The notes under the pieces: generated by a model
Databases searched by the model: none
Seen by the model: the letters and a program-made list of their open reading frames with translations, nothing else
Told to the model about the DNA's origin: nothing
Shown here: positions 11,000 to 20,831 of the stretch, piece after piece
Layout: each line of letters begins with the position of its first letter
Numbering within the stretch: the stretch's first letter is position 1
Assembly (NCBI GenBank): GCA_964035575.1
Contig: OZ037876.1
Coordinates: forward strand, 806,001-870,000
DNA: 64,000 nucleotides
Reading direction: 5' to 3'
Source: Rhynchopus sp. YZ270_cl-10
Taxonomy: Eukaryota; Euglenozoa; Diplonemea; Diplonemida; Diplonemidae
Translations under genes and position numbers: made by a program

Positions 11000-11548
11000 T
11001 CACCCTGCAACTCTTCTCCTGGGTACTGCTGGCGGCAAGGTTGATGTGGAATGGGAATGGGCTGCCATGACGCTTTCGTTTGGCCCAGAGTCGAACCGTC
11101 TTTTGCCATGCACGCCTCTCATCCTCGGAGGCTCATACTCAGACGAAGCAGCAGGGAGGCTGGGGCTTGGAGCGCCAGCAATATTAACACCAGATAGAGG
11201 AACCTTTTGGCTCCGATTCACCCCACGCGAGCCATTTCGAGAGCGGTCTACGAGTGTCCGCATGCTTGCCACCATGGACAACATACCATCCCAGTTTTTC
11301 GAAGGGTCCTTCCGAATCGACGTGACAGAATCCTCCAATGCCTCTAGCTTGCGGACACTCAGACGCGACTCTCGCGAACGCCGTGACATCCGCGACTGCC
11401 CCCCAAAGCTCGTACACTGCGACGCTGCGACGGAACATCTACTCGGGGACAACACCGGGCTTGGCACGTCCCTCTCCAAGGAGACCCCCTCACGCCACTC
11501 CTCCAATAGCTTTAATGAGTACGAACTCAGTCCTGGTACCCTTTGCAT
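11000..11548 (-). CDS. Hypothetical serine/arginine-rich protein
   Basis: An open frame of 182 residues starts at ATG 11546-11548. I do not recognise the family. The N-terminal third has a possible helix (YSLKLLEEWREGV). The rest is rich in Ser, Arg and Pro (MSRRSRESRLSVRKLEALED) and looks disordered. It has no membrane segment. The frame lies in the strand and position expected of the next gene in the cluster. It begins about 110 bp from the poly-G tract that opens the large repeat region, so upstream exons could have been displaced. Its 3' end (GCAGGGTGAGG) could also be a splice donor rather than the true stop. Confidence is moderate, because codon-like composition is the only support. Confidence 0.45.
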   Translation of the reverse strand: MQRVPGLSSYSLKLLEEWREGVSLERDVPSPVLSPSRCSVAASQCTSFGGQSRMSRRSRESRLSVRKLEALEDSVTSIRKDPSKNWDGMLSMVASMRTLVDRSRNGSRGVNRSQKVPLSGVNIAGAPSPSLPAASSEYEPPRMRGVHGKRRFDSGPNESVMAAHSHSTSTLPPAVPRRRVAG

Positions 11549-11660
11549 TGTGTCAAATTTGAGGGGGAAAATGAGGAAAAAAAGGCTTCAAAAAACTCAC
11601 CAAATAATTTGCATGGAAATTATCTTAAGTCTGAGAGGGTGGTGTGCATGGTTGCTTGGA

Positions 11661-11684
11661 GGGGGGGGGGGGGGGGGGGGGGGG
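11661..11684. repeat. Poly-G tract (24 G) at the left edge of the inverted-repeat cluster
   Basis: A pure G run followed directly by TACGACTCCAGCC, the end of the outer palindrome. Comparable G runs occur at 14898-14912, 16326-16350, 18780-18794 and 19594-19610, always at element borders. Confidence 0.9.
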
Positions 11685-12864
11685 TACGACTCCAGCCATT
11701 TTTTGCGCACGGAAAATTCATTTGGCATTATCTGGCCATCTCCAAGGCAACTGCGGGTGAAAAACACCCTCAGAGTGGGTCACAGGGGGCCTGTGGGTCG
11801 AAAAACGACCCAGAAGCCACCCCAGAATACAAAAAAATGGAAAAAAATAGTGAAAAAACGGCTTTTTTCACGTTTTGGCCACTTTGGGCAAAATAGCGAT
11901 TTTTCGAGAAAAAAATCAAAAACCGGGATATTTTTTGACATCACAAAGCCTCCTTTGGCACAAATATACCCCAAAAGTGGCCTGTGAGTCCATTCCAACC
12001 TGTTTTGGACATATTTGACACTTTTGGAAGTGTTTTTTTTGGTGTTTTTAGGTCAAAAAAATGCCCAAGACGTCCCCAAGACATCCCCAAGACACTTTGC
12101 ACACCCCCTGTTACGGTCATATTTTTTTCGTTTTTTTGCCTGAAACCCCCAAAATACCCCTCCCGGACCCCACATAGTCCCGAATATCCATCACACACCC
12201 ACTCAGAGTGAGTAGAAGCACCCCAAAAAAAATATTTTTTAAAGCCCTTCAACTTCAACATGGATGCTGCCGAAACTGAAGCACAATTTTAGGGCTTTAA
12301 AAAATATTTTTTTTGGGGTGCTTCTACTCACTCTGAGTGGGTGTGTGATGGATATTCGGGACTATGTGGGGTCCGGGAGGGGTATTTTGGGGGTTTCAGG
12401 CAAAAAAACGAAAAAAATATGACCGTAACAGGGGGTGTGCAAAGTGTCTTGGGGATGTCTTGGGGACGTCTTGGGCATTTTTTTGACCTAAAAACACCAA
12501 AAAAACACTTCCAAAAGTGTCAAATATGTCCAAAACAGGTTGGAATGGACTCACAGGCCACTTTTGGGGTATATTTGTGCCAAAGGAGGCTTTGTGATGT
12601 CAAAAAATATCCCGGTTTTTGATTTTTTTCTCGAAAAATCGCTATTTTGCCCAAAGTGGCCAAAACGTGAAAAAAGCCGTTTTTTCACTATTTTTTTCCA
12701 TTTTTTTGTATTCTGGGGTGGCTTCTGGGTCGTTTTTCGACCCACAGGCCCCCTGTGACCCACTCTGAGGGTGTTTTTCACCCGCAGTTGCCTTGGAGAT
12801 GGCCAGATAATGCCAAATGAATTTTCCGTGCGTTTGGTCCCAGCCAAAATGGCTGGAGTCGTAT
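11685..12864. repeat. Palindromic arm A (about 1.18 kb)
   Basis: The half-arms 11685-12246 and 12291-12864 are complements, with a 44-bp spacer (12247-12290). Short open frames in each half are identical between all four half-arms simply because the DNA is nearly identical; I see no sign of coding selection. Confidence 0.85.
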
Positions 12865-12994
12865 CCCCTAGGCATACATGGTAAGCGAACAAAAAATTCG
12901 CTTTATTCGCTTTTCCAAAAAAGCGAATAAAAAGTTCGCTTTATTCGCTTTTGGTTCGCTTTTTTATTCGCTTTATTCGCCTTTTATTCGCCTT

Positions 12995-13070
12995 TGGGTG
13001 ATCTATGATCGTCTCCGTGGGACACGTAACAGGCTGTGAGAGCTTACTGAGAGCTAGTGGGTGCTGAGTA
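12995..13070. repeat. Dispersed repeat, ATCTATGATCGTCTCCGTG family
   Basis: It shares GATCTATGATCGTCTCCGTG, AGGCTGTGAGAG and CTTA(C)TGAGAGCTAGTG words with 51428-51515. It abuts the 9-bp array, whose first unit may have arisen from its GTACTGAGTATAC end. Confidence 0.65.
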
Positions 13071-13074
13071 CTGA

Positions 13075-13849
13075 GTATACACAGTATACACAGTATACAC
13101 AGTATACACAGTATACACAGTATACACAGTATACACAGTATACACAGTATACACAGTATACACAGTATACACAGTATACACAGTATACACAGTATACACA
13201 GTATACACAGTATACACAGTATACACAGTATACACAGTATACACAGTATACACAGTATACACAGTATACACAGTATACACAGTATACACAGTATACACAG
13301 TATACACAGTATACACAGTATACACAGTATACACAGTATACACAGTATACACAGTATACACAGTATACACAGTATACACAGTATACACAGTATACACAGT
13401 ATACACAGTATACACAGTATACACAGTATACACAGTATACACAGTATACACAGTATACACAGTATACACAGTATACACAGTATACACAGTATACACAGTA
13501 TACACAGTATACACAGTATACACAGTATACACAGTATACACAGTATACACAGTATACACAGTATACACAGTATACACAGTATACACAGTATACACAGTAT
13601 ACACAGTATACACAGTATACACAGTATACACAGTATACACAGTATACACAGTATACACAGTATACACAGTATACACAGTATACACAGTATACACAGTATA
13701 CACAGTATACACAGTATACACAGTATACACAGTATACACAGTATACACAGTATACACAGTATACACAGTATACACAGTATACACAGTATACACAGTATAC
13801 ACAGTATACACAGTATACACAGTATACACAGTATACACAGTATACACAG
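13075..13849. repeat. Tandem array, 9-bp unit ACAGTATAC, about 86 copies
   Basis: A head-to-tail array with no variant unit noticed. The open frames across it in all phases are by-products of the period being a multiple of three. Confidence 0.95.
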
Positions 13850-13859
13850 GGGATTGGGA

Positions 13860-14686
13860 GTACAGTACAGTACAGTACAGTACAGTACAGTACAGTACAG
13901 TACAGTACAGTACAGTACAGTACAGTACAGTACAGTACAGTACAGTACAGTACAGTACAGTACAGTACAGTACAGTACAGTACAGTACAGTACAGTACAG
14001 TACAGTACAGTACAGTACAGTACAGTACAGTACAGTACAGTACAGTACAGTACAGTACAGTACAGTACAGTACAGTACAGTACAGTACAGTACAGTACAG
14101 TACAGTACAGTACAGTACAGTACAGTACAGTACAGTACAGTACAGTACAGTACAGTACAGTACAGTACAGTACAGTACAGTACACAGTACAGTACACAGT
14201 ACAGTACAGTACAGTACAGTACAGTACAGTACAGTACAGTACAGTACAGTACAGTACAGTACAGTACAGTACAGTACAGTACAGTACAGTACAGTACAGT
14301 ACAGTACAGTACAGTACAGTACAGTACAGTACAGTACAGTACAGTACAGTACAGTACAGTACAGTACAGTACAGTACAGTACAGTACAGTACAGTACAGT
14401 ACAGTACAGTACAGTACAGTACAGTACAGTACAGTACAGTACAGTACAGTACAGTACAGTACAGTACAGTACAGTACAGTACAGTACAGTACAGTACAGT
14501 ACAGTACAGTACAGTACAGTACAGTACAGTACAGTACAGTACAGTACAGTACAGTACAGTACAGTACAGTACAGTACAGTACAGTACAGTACAGTACAGT
14601 ACAGTACAGTACAGTACAGTACAGTACAGTACAGTACAGTACAGTACAGTACAGTACAGTACAGTACAGTACAGTACAGTACAGTA
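13860..14686. repeat. Tandem array, 5-bp unit ACAGT, about 165 copies with two 7-bp units
   Basis: It starts ten bases after the 9-bp array (GGGGATTGGG between). It is uniform except near 14181-14200, where two ACAGTAC 7-bp units appear, the same unit that forms the arrays at 4411-4545 and 21041-21622. Confidence 0.95.
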
Positions 14687-14897
14687 GCCTTATTTTGGCG
14701 TCGTTGCGGGTATTGGGGGATCTCGGGGGACTAGACTCGACACACTAGACTTGACAAAAAATACGTTGCTTTTTGTTCGCTTTTTCGTTCGCTTTTGGTT
14801 CGCTTTATTCGCTTTATTCGCCGGCGAATAAAGCGAATAAAAAAGCGAACCAAAAGCGAATAAAGCGAATTTTTTGTTCGCTTACCATGTATGCCTA

Positions 14898-14912
14898 GGG
14901 GGGGGGGGGGGG
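14898..14912. repeat. Poly-G tract (15 G) at an element border
   Basis: It lies between the end TATGCCTA of the array-bearing element and TAGGGGATACG, the inner end of palindromic arm B. Confidence 0.9.
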
Positions 14913-14918
14913 TAGGGG

Positions 14919-16097
14919 ATACGACTCCAGCCATTTTGGCTGGGACCAAACGCACGGAAAATTCATTTGGCATTATCTGGCCATCTCCAAGGCAACTGCG
15001 GGTGAAAAACACCCTCAGAGTGGGTCACAGGGGGCCTGTGGGTCGAAAAACGACCCAGAAGCCACCCCAGAATACAAAAAAATGGAAAAAAATAGTGAAA
15101 AAACGGCTTTTTTCACGTTTTGGCCACTTTGGGCAAAATAGCGATTTTTCGAGAAAAAAATCAAAAACCGGGATATTTTTTGACATCACAAAGCCTCCTT
15201 TGGCACAAATATACCCCAAAAGTGGCCTGTGAGTCCATTCCAACCTGTTTTGGACATATTTGACACTTTTGGAAGTGTTTTTTTGGTGTTTTTAGGTCAA
15301 AAAAATGCCCAAGACGTCCCCAAGACATCCCCAAGACACTTTGCACACCCCCTGTTACGGTCATATTTTTTTCGTTTTTTTGCCTGAAACCCCCAAAATA
15401 CCCCTCCCGGACCCCACGTAGTCCCGAATATCCATCACACACCCACTCAGAGTGAGTAGAAGCACCCCAAAAAAAATATTTTTTAAAGCCCTTCAACTTC
15501 AACATGGATGCTGCCGAAACTGAAGCACAATTTTAGGGCTTTAAAAAATATTTTTTTTGGGGTGCTTCTACTCACTCTGAGTGGGTGTGTGATGGATATT
15601 CGGGACTACGTGGGGTCCGGGAGGGGTATTTTGGGGGTTTCAGGCAAAAAAACGAAAAAAATATGACCGTAACAGGGGGTGTGCAAAGTGTCTTGGGGAT
15701 GTCTTGGGGACGTCTTGGGCATTTTTTTGACCTAAAAACACCAAAAAAACACTTCCAAAAGTGTCAAATATGTCCAAAACAGGTTGGAATGGACTCACAG
15801 GCCACTTTTGGGGTATATTTGTGCCAAAGGAGGCTTTGTGATGTCAAAAAATATCCCGGTTTTTGATTTTTTTCTCGAAAAATCGCTATTTTGCCCAAAG
15901 TGGCCAAAACGTGAAAAAAGCCGTTTTTTCACTATTTTTTTCCATTTTTTTGTATTCTGGGGTGGCTTCTGGGTCGTTTTTCGACCCACAGGCCCCCTGT
16001 GACCCACTCTGAGGGTGTTTTTCACCCGCAGTTGCCTTGGAGATGACCAGATAATGCCAAATGAATTTTCCGTGCGCAAAAAATGGCTGGAGTCGTA
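14919..16097. repeat. Palindromic arm B (about 1.18 kb)
   Basis: It is nearly identical to arm A. The base pair at the CCCAC(A/G)TAGTCC position is A in both halves of A but G in both halves of B, so each hairpin is internally matched. One half of B has GAGATGACCAG where the other three half-arms have GAGATGGCCAG. Confidence 0.85.
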
Positions 16098-16102
16098 CCC
16101 CC

Positions 16103-16325
16103 TAGGCATAGTGTGCAGACGAACAAAATGTTCGTCGATGTTCGTCGTGGGGGGGAAAAAAAAAATTGTTCGTCGTTGTTCGTCGATGTTCGTCGTTGTT
16201 CGTCGTGGGTTGCCCTTGTGGCAGGGACCTGTTCGTCGATGTTCGTCGACGAATATCGACGAACAAAACCGACGAACATTTTGTTCGTCGACGAACCAAA
16301 AATGTTCGTCTGCACACTATGCCTA
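16103..16325. mobile_element. Small inverted-repeat element with GACGAAC subterminal repeats
   Basis: The 223-bp element starts TAGGCATAGTGTGCAGACGA and ends with its complement. Its interior is almost entirely GACGAACA/TGTTCGTC words around a short unique core (GGGTTGCCCTTGTGGCAGGG). It shares only the TAGGCATA end with the elements at 12869 and 17725. CCCCC precedes it and a 25-G run follows. Confidence 0.7.
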
Positions 16326-16350
16326 GGGGGGGGGGGGGGGGGGGGGGGGG
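16326..16350. repeat. Poly-G tract (25 G) at an element border
   Basis: It separates the GACGAAC element from the next inverted-repeat element, which begins TAGGGGGGCGGATTG. Confidence 0.9.
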
Positions 16351-17726
16351 TAGGGGGGCGGATTGCTAACGTTTTTTATGTAATTTTTATTATTTTTTCG
16401 CCGGTGGGCCATTTCAGTGGTGACCCACACGCTGTGCCACCCCAAAAATGGGTTTCCGGGGGTTTTTGGGGGGTTTTGCGGCAAAAAACGTGAAAAAACG
16501 AAAAAAAATGCCGTTTTATTGGTGTTTTCATGATTTTGTACTGTATACAGCCTATGATTGGAGGAATTTGACATATTTGACTCAATATTTCAAACCAAGA
16601 TCGGTTCGAAGGGTCCAAAAGGGTGCAGCTCGTCGAAATCAGGCCCACAGGACCCCCAGGAGTACGATTTCCACCGGAGAGTGACCCCAAGAGGCCTCTG
16701 GCGGCCTTAATTTGTCATTTTCTGCCTTCCCCCCACACTCGTGCATTTCGATGCGCAGCTGAAGCACTTCATCAGGACACGCATGCACACACCCCTGATC
16801 CACTCTGCATCCGCGAACCTCCTCACGAACTCAGCAGCATCCTCAGACGCTTTTTGTGAGTGGGAGGCCGTTTTTTTATTTGTTACGCCTGTCAGGGGAG
16901 GAGAAGGTGGGCAGTGAGGGGGGAGGGGAGAGGGGGGTACTTTACACGCATACGCACGGGTTCAGGGGGTGATATTCGACTCAATATTTCAAACCAAGAT
17001 CGGTTCGAGGGGCCCAAAAGGGTGCAGCTCGTCGAAACCAGGCCCACAGGACCCCCAGGAGTACGATTTCCACCGGAGAGTGGCCCCAAGAGGCCTCTGG
17101 TGGCCCTAATTTGGCATTTTTTAGCCCACAACCGGCCCTACCCCCCTCTCTGGGGGGGAGGGCAATTTTTCACTCCTTTTCCCCATTTCTGGTGCTTCTA
17201 AGTCCTCCAAAGGGTAAAAAACCGGTTCCGTTGGGTCCGCGGACCATTTTTGGGGGGGGTATGTACCCAAATTTGTACCATACCCTACTTTAGGTGATGG
17301 TCATGGGCAAAGTCACGGAGAGGACAGGCACCGGACAAGCACTGGACAGGCACTTTTTTTGACTCCAAAATTCAAAAAAAATCATTTGTAAGTGGTCCAG
17401 AAGTCTGTTCGTCGTTGAAATCAGGTCCACAGGACCCCTGGGACCCGATTTGCACCAGAGAGTCACCCAAATAGACCTCTGGTGATCCAAAAAACTCAAT
17501 TTTTTTGCTAAAAAACCACTTTTGCCCATTTTGGGGGGAAAGTCCATTTTTCACTAATTTTCCCCATTTTGGGTATTTCTGAGCCCACCAAAGTGTAAAA
17601 AAATGGTTTCATTGGATCCTCCGAACATTTTTGGGGTGGGTATGTGTCTAGTTTTCCACGGGAAACGAGTTTCTATGTTGCAAAAAATTTTTATTTCACT
17701 TTTTGTGAGGACAATCCGCCCCCCTA
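16351..17726. mobile_element. Inverted-ended element with three internal direct repeats
   Basis: The ends TAGGGGGGCGGATTG and CAATCCGCCCCCCTA are perfect 15-bp complements, and TAGGG fits the hAT end consensus. Inside are three copies of a roughly 137-bp block at about 16579-16715, 16978-17115 and (more diverged) 17360-17495, containing CCCACAGGACCCCCAGGAGT and AGAGGCCTCTGG words. No protein is recognisable. The last TA is shared with the start of the next element. Confidence 0.6.
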
Positions 17727-18779
17727 GGCATAGGTGCCCGCCGAGTCGTTTTTGGGCGAGTTGTCGGAACTTTACGATTTCACCTAACAACTCGCCCAAA
17801 AACTCGGACAACTCGGCCACAACTCGCCCTATACTCGGCACAACTCGCCCTATACTCGGCACAACTCGGCCACAACTCGGCCACAACTCGCCCATTTTTA
17901 CAGGCAAAAACATACAGGGATGGGAGGTGACGTTGTAAGGTTACACACATGTAACGTTGGTACAACACATAATCTCAAGAAAAACAACCAGGGCTAAGGC
18001 CAAACGCCACTCATTACATGCACCTTGTCATATGACTAGTCATAGGTGGTAACTAGGTCGTGGTGGTCCATGGGCCACCGTGCACACTCACGGTTTTTGG
18101 TAATTGCTGGGGGGAATGGGATATACTCCGTACATGGATACCCACACAGAACACACGGTTCCCCAGACATCTGTCAGGCAATCACTGATTCACTTCACAC
18201 AGGTCGGGCAGGCGCTGCCTGCCCATCCTCTTTTCCTGTCTGCTATCGATTCCAGGTTCACAACGTTCACACGTTTAGTCAAAATGCTTTGGGCGACGAC
18301 TTCCTTTGGGATACACAAAACCACACAAAGCGCACATTCACAGACCAGCTGTGAAGCGTGGGATGCACAAGATAAAACGTGATGTGGTGTACCTGTGTAC
18401 CTGTGTACCTGTGTACCTGTGTACCTGTGTACCTGTGTACCTGTGTACCTGTGTACCTGTGTACCTGTGTACCTGTGTACCTGTGTACCTGTGTACCTGT
18501 GTACCTGTGTACCTGTGTACCTGTGTACCTGTGTACCTGTGTACCTGTGTACCTGTGTACCTGTGTACCTGTGTACCTGTGTACCTGTGTACCTGTGTAC
18601 CTGTGTACCTGTGTACCTGTGTACCTGTGTACCTGTGTACCTGTGTACCTGTGTACCTGTGTTTTTGTAGCCATAAAAAATCCCAAAAAAAAACAACTCG
18701 CCCAAAAAAAATGGGCGAGTTGTTGGCCGAATTTGGGCGAGTTGCCGAGTTGTTTTAACTCGCCGGGCACCTATGCCTA
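17725..18779. mobile_element. Inverted-repeat element with GGCGAGTTG subterminal repeats and an 8-bp array
   Basis: The ends are TAGGCATAGGTGCCCG and its complement CGGGCACCTATGCCTA. Subterminal regions are clusters of GGGCGAGTTG/CAACTCGGCC. The core carries the array at 18388-18662. The region 17930-18380 is unique sequence with no convincing coding frame. CCCCCC precedes it and a 15-G run follows. Confidence 0.7.
18388..18662. repeat. Tandem array, 8-bp unit GTGTACCT, about 34 copies
   Basis: A uniform head-to-tail array inside the element at 17725-18779. Apparent long proteins across it are artefacts. Confidence 0.95.
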
Positions 18780-18794
18780 GGGGGGGGGGGGGGG

Positions 18795-19593
18795 CAGTGT
18801 TGGCAGAGTACGTGTCCAATTTCAAAAAGTACGTAAAAAGTACAATAGTACAATAGTACAAAAAGTACGTAAAAAGTACAAAAAATACACAAAAAGTACA
18901 TCTGGGTTTGTGGCCGGGTTTGTGCAGCTGGTGTACCAGTGTGGGGGCAAAAAAAAAAGGTTTGGGGGCAGTGTTGGCAGTACGGAAAATGCTCAGTGCA
19001 CAGAGCTATAAACGGCTTCTCAAGAATGTGCGCGTGGTGGGCTCTGGGCGACCTTATGGTACTATGGTACTATGGTACTATGGTACTATGGTACTATGGT
19101 ACTATGGTACTATGGTACTATGGTACTATGGTACTATGGTACTATGGTACTATGGTACTATGGTACTATGGCCGAGTTGTCGCAACTCCGTGTGCTCAGA
19201 CCACTAGTAGGCACCACCTATGATGCCTACATAGCCCAGAAGACGGCCACTTCCAGACTTCGGGCGGTTTTGAGCACTACCCCTTCCTTAGTGGGTGATT
19301 TTCCCGGGCAAAAACAAAACCCACTCTTAAGCAAATTACAAAATGACACCCCCCACTGTCGGGGACATGTCAAGGACATGTCAATATGGGCCCTCTCCGG
19401 AACACCATTGAATAACAAAAAACCTTTTTTGAGTGTGATTGGGGTGAAGAGAGGGGAAATACGGATTTTGCTTCGAATTCCCAGGGTAAAATATAGGGTC
19501 ATAAAGTACGGATTTGGGCGCCAAAAAGTACGTCAAAAAGTACAAAAGTACAAAGTACAAAAAGTACAACGTACACGTACTCTGCCAACACTG
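18795..19593. mobile_element. hAT-like element with AAAGTAC subterminal repeats and an 8-bp array
   Basis: The ends CAGTGTTGGCAGAGTACGTG and (inverted) CACGTACTCTGCCAACACTG match the hAT pattern CAGNGTTGGC. Both flanks are pure G (15 left, 17 right), consistent with insertion into a G run and an 8-bp GGGGGGGG duplication, although homopolymer flanks cannot prove it. Subterminal regions are clusters of AAAAAGTACGT/AAAAAGTACAA. The core holds the GTACTATG array (19055-19170). The right half has no convincing protein. Confidence 0.7.
19055..19170. repeat. Tandem array, 8-bp unit GTACTATG, about 14 copies
   Basis: A uniform array in the core of the element at 18795-19593. It ends into GCCGAGTTGTCGCAACTC, which recalls the subterminal motif of the neighbouring element. 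Confidence 0.95.
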
Positions 19594-19892
19594 GGGGGGG
19601 GGGGGGGGGGTGAAGGGAATGAGGTTTTTAAGTGGTTTCAAAAATGGAGGGGGTTTTCTTTGATAATCTGTTTGGTTTTAGTGTAGCCGCCATTCAGACA
19701 AGTCTTCACTTTTATTGAGGTTGTATTTTTTTTTTTCGGGTTCTTTCATTTTTTTTTTTTTTTTGGCTTTTTTGTCTCCCTCAAAAGAGAAATCCTAATA
19801 AAAAAGAACTATAGATGAACAGGTTTAACACATCAGGAGAGAGGGGGTAGTAGGTAGTAAATGATGCCCCAGTCAAAAGGGGGGGGAAACAA

Positions 19893-19940
19893 AGAAAAGT
19901 TTGCAAAATGATCCTAAGCCTCTCATGACTTAGTCACCTT
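19893..19940. repeat. Short dispersed hairpin repeat, CTAAGC family
   Basis: GAAAAGTTTGCAAAATGATC is followed by CTAAGCCTCTCATGACTTAG and TCACCTT. CTAAGC pairs with the downstream CTTAG. Confidence 0.65.
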
Positions 19941-20103
19941 AAGTAATAAAGTGCCTCTGGAACGCACTGTAAAAAGAGAAAAAAAAATGTGTTGGCATAT
20001 AGACAAGAAGTAGACAATACAACTTCAAGCCAGGGTTTTTTTTTTTGAAAAAATCTTTTCCATTTTTCACTCACATTTTTGACTGTAAAAAGAAAAGAAA
20101 ATG

Positions 20104-20140
20104 GGATAAGATGAATCTAAGCCGCGAATGCTTCGTCATG
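20104..20140. repeat. Short dispersed hairpin repeat, CTAAGC family
   Basis: AAGATGAATCTAAGCCGCGA then ATGCTTCGTCATG; the loop differs from other copies but the frame is the same. Confidence 0.55.
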
Positions 20141-20448
20141 TCGTGACACACAAAAAAAACATCAAACAACGAGAATAGCTGTGGCAAAGTGCGTAAAAAG
20201 TGCACCCTCTTGGTCCAGATGACAAAGATGTGACATTCACTCTTTCAAGCGGCGCTGTGTTCCAAAGCGCGTCCAGTATACGAGCATTTTATTTTTTGGG
20301 TCGTTATATTTTAATCCCTCGTTGCGCGATGTATCCCCTTTCGTTGAACTCAAAATAATAGAACCTTAACAGAACTGATAAAAAAAAAGAGAAAAAAAAA
20401 TGAATAAACTCGTAAGATGCATGAGACGGGGTACAAAAGAAAAAGAAA

Positions 20449-20484
20449 AGTTTGTAAGATGAACCTAAGCCTCTTGGGCTTCGG
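20449..20484. repeat. Short dispersed hairpin repeat, CTAAGC family
   Basis: AAAGTTTGTAAGATGAACCT then AAGCCTCTTGGGCTTCGG; CGAAGC-type pairing closes the stem. Confidence 0.6.
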
Positions 20485-20831
20485 TATGTGGCTCAGTTGA
20501 AGGCAGCATGTTAGCGATGCAAACCTAACCCAATAAGACACACACCTTGCATTCGTACAAATATCGTCGCATCATCTTCGTTAATATTTGAATGTAACCC
20601 CCCTCATGAACCCTATACAAAAGAAACACACTCGGCTAGCTAGGAAACATGACCATGTAAAGACAAAAGACAGAACCAAAAAAAAAAAGTTAAAAAAAAA
20701 AGAAGAAAACTTGTATAAGATGAATGCGGCCTCTTGGGCACATACAGCTAAAAAGAATTTTTTTTCTTGCAAAAGAGAACGTGGAAGGGGTGGTTTATTT
20801 TGAAAGAAGGGCATCGCGAATGAGTACTAGA

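Larger units (their letters stand above)
12869..14897. mobile_element. Inverted-repeat element with GCGAA subterminal repeats and two tandem arrays
   Basis: The ends are TAGGCATACATGGTAAGCGA and its complement TCGCTTACCATGTATGCCTA. Both subterminal regions are clusters of AAGCGAATAAA/TTTATTCGCTT, of the kind used as transposase-binding repeats in hAT elements. The core holds a 9-bp array (13075-13849) and a 5-bp array (13860-14686). TAGGC resembles but does not fully match the hAT end consensus. CCCC precedes it and a 15-G run follows, so the target duplication is unresolved. A copy of a dispersed ATCTATGATCGTCTCCGTG repeat lies at 12995-13070. Confidence 0.7.
11685..16097. mobile_element. 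Giant nested palindromic element (outer inverted repeat)
   Basis: The outer arms begin TACGACTCCAGCCATTTTTT and end with the exact complement AAAAAATGGCTGGAGTCGTA. Each arm is itself a near-perfect palindrome (11685-12864 and 14919-16097). Between them lies another inverted-repeat element with tandem arrays (12869-14897). The inner borders of the two arms also match each other (GGAGTCGTATCCCCTA at the left; TAGGGGATACGACTCC at the right, with a GGCTGGGACCAAACG variant found only there). The 4.4-kb unit is therefore an inverted repeat at two scales. Inner ends start TAGGG, compatible with hAT (YARNG), but no clean target duplication is visible. No transposase is encoded. Confidence 0.8.
19611..20823. 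other. Intergenic DNA with dispersed hairpin repeats, no gene seen
   Basis: AT-rich with long T and A runs. Contains copies of the CTAAGC hairpin family at about 19893-19940, 20104-20140 and 20449-20484, plus a relative near 20715. No coding frame is convincing. Confidence 0.5.

Noticed and set aside
13860-14686. Telomeric repeat
   Set aside because: The unit ACAGT is not a known telomere type and the array is internal to an element flanked by ordinary genes.
13061-14734. Very long open frames of YTQ, STVQY or CIL repeats
   Set aside because: They are translations of uniform 5- and 9-bp arrays, open in several frames on both strands; there is no unique coding sequence.
11780-16002. A 72-residue frame repeated in all four half-arms of the nested palindrome
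   Set aside because: Identity reflects recent duplication of the DNA; no codon bias, start context or similarity supports a protein.
18046-18382. Plus-strand frames of about 100 residues
   Set aside because: They lie inside a non-autonomous element and overlap in several phases, without recognisable motifs.
18190-18861. Open frames of repeated cysteine/valine/threonine units
   Set aside because: By-product of the 8-bp array inside an inverted-repeat element.
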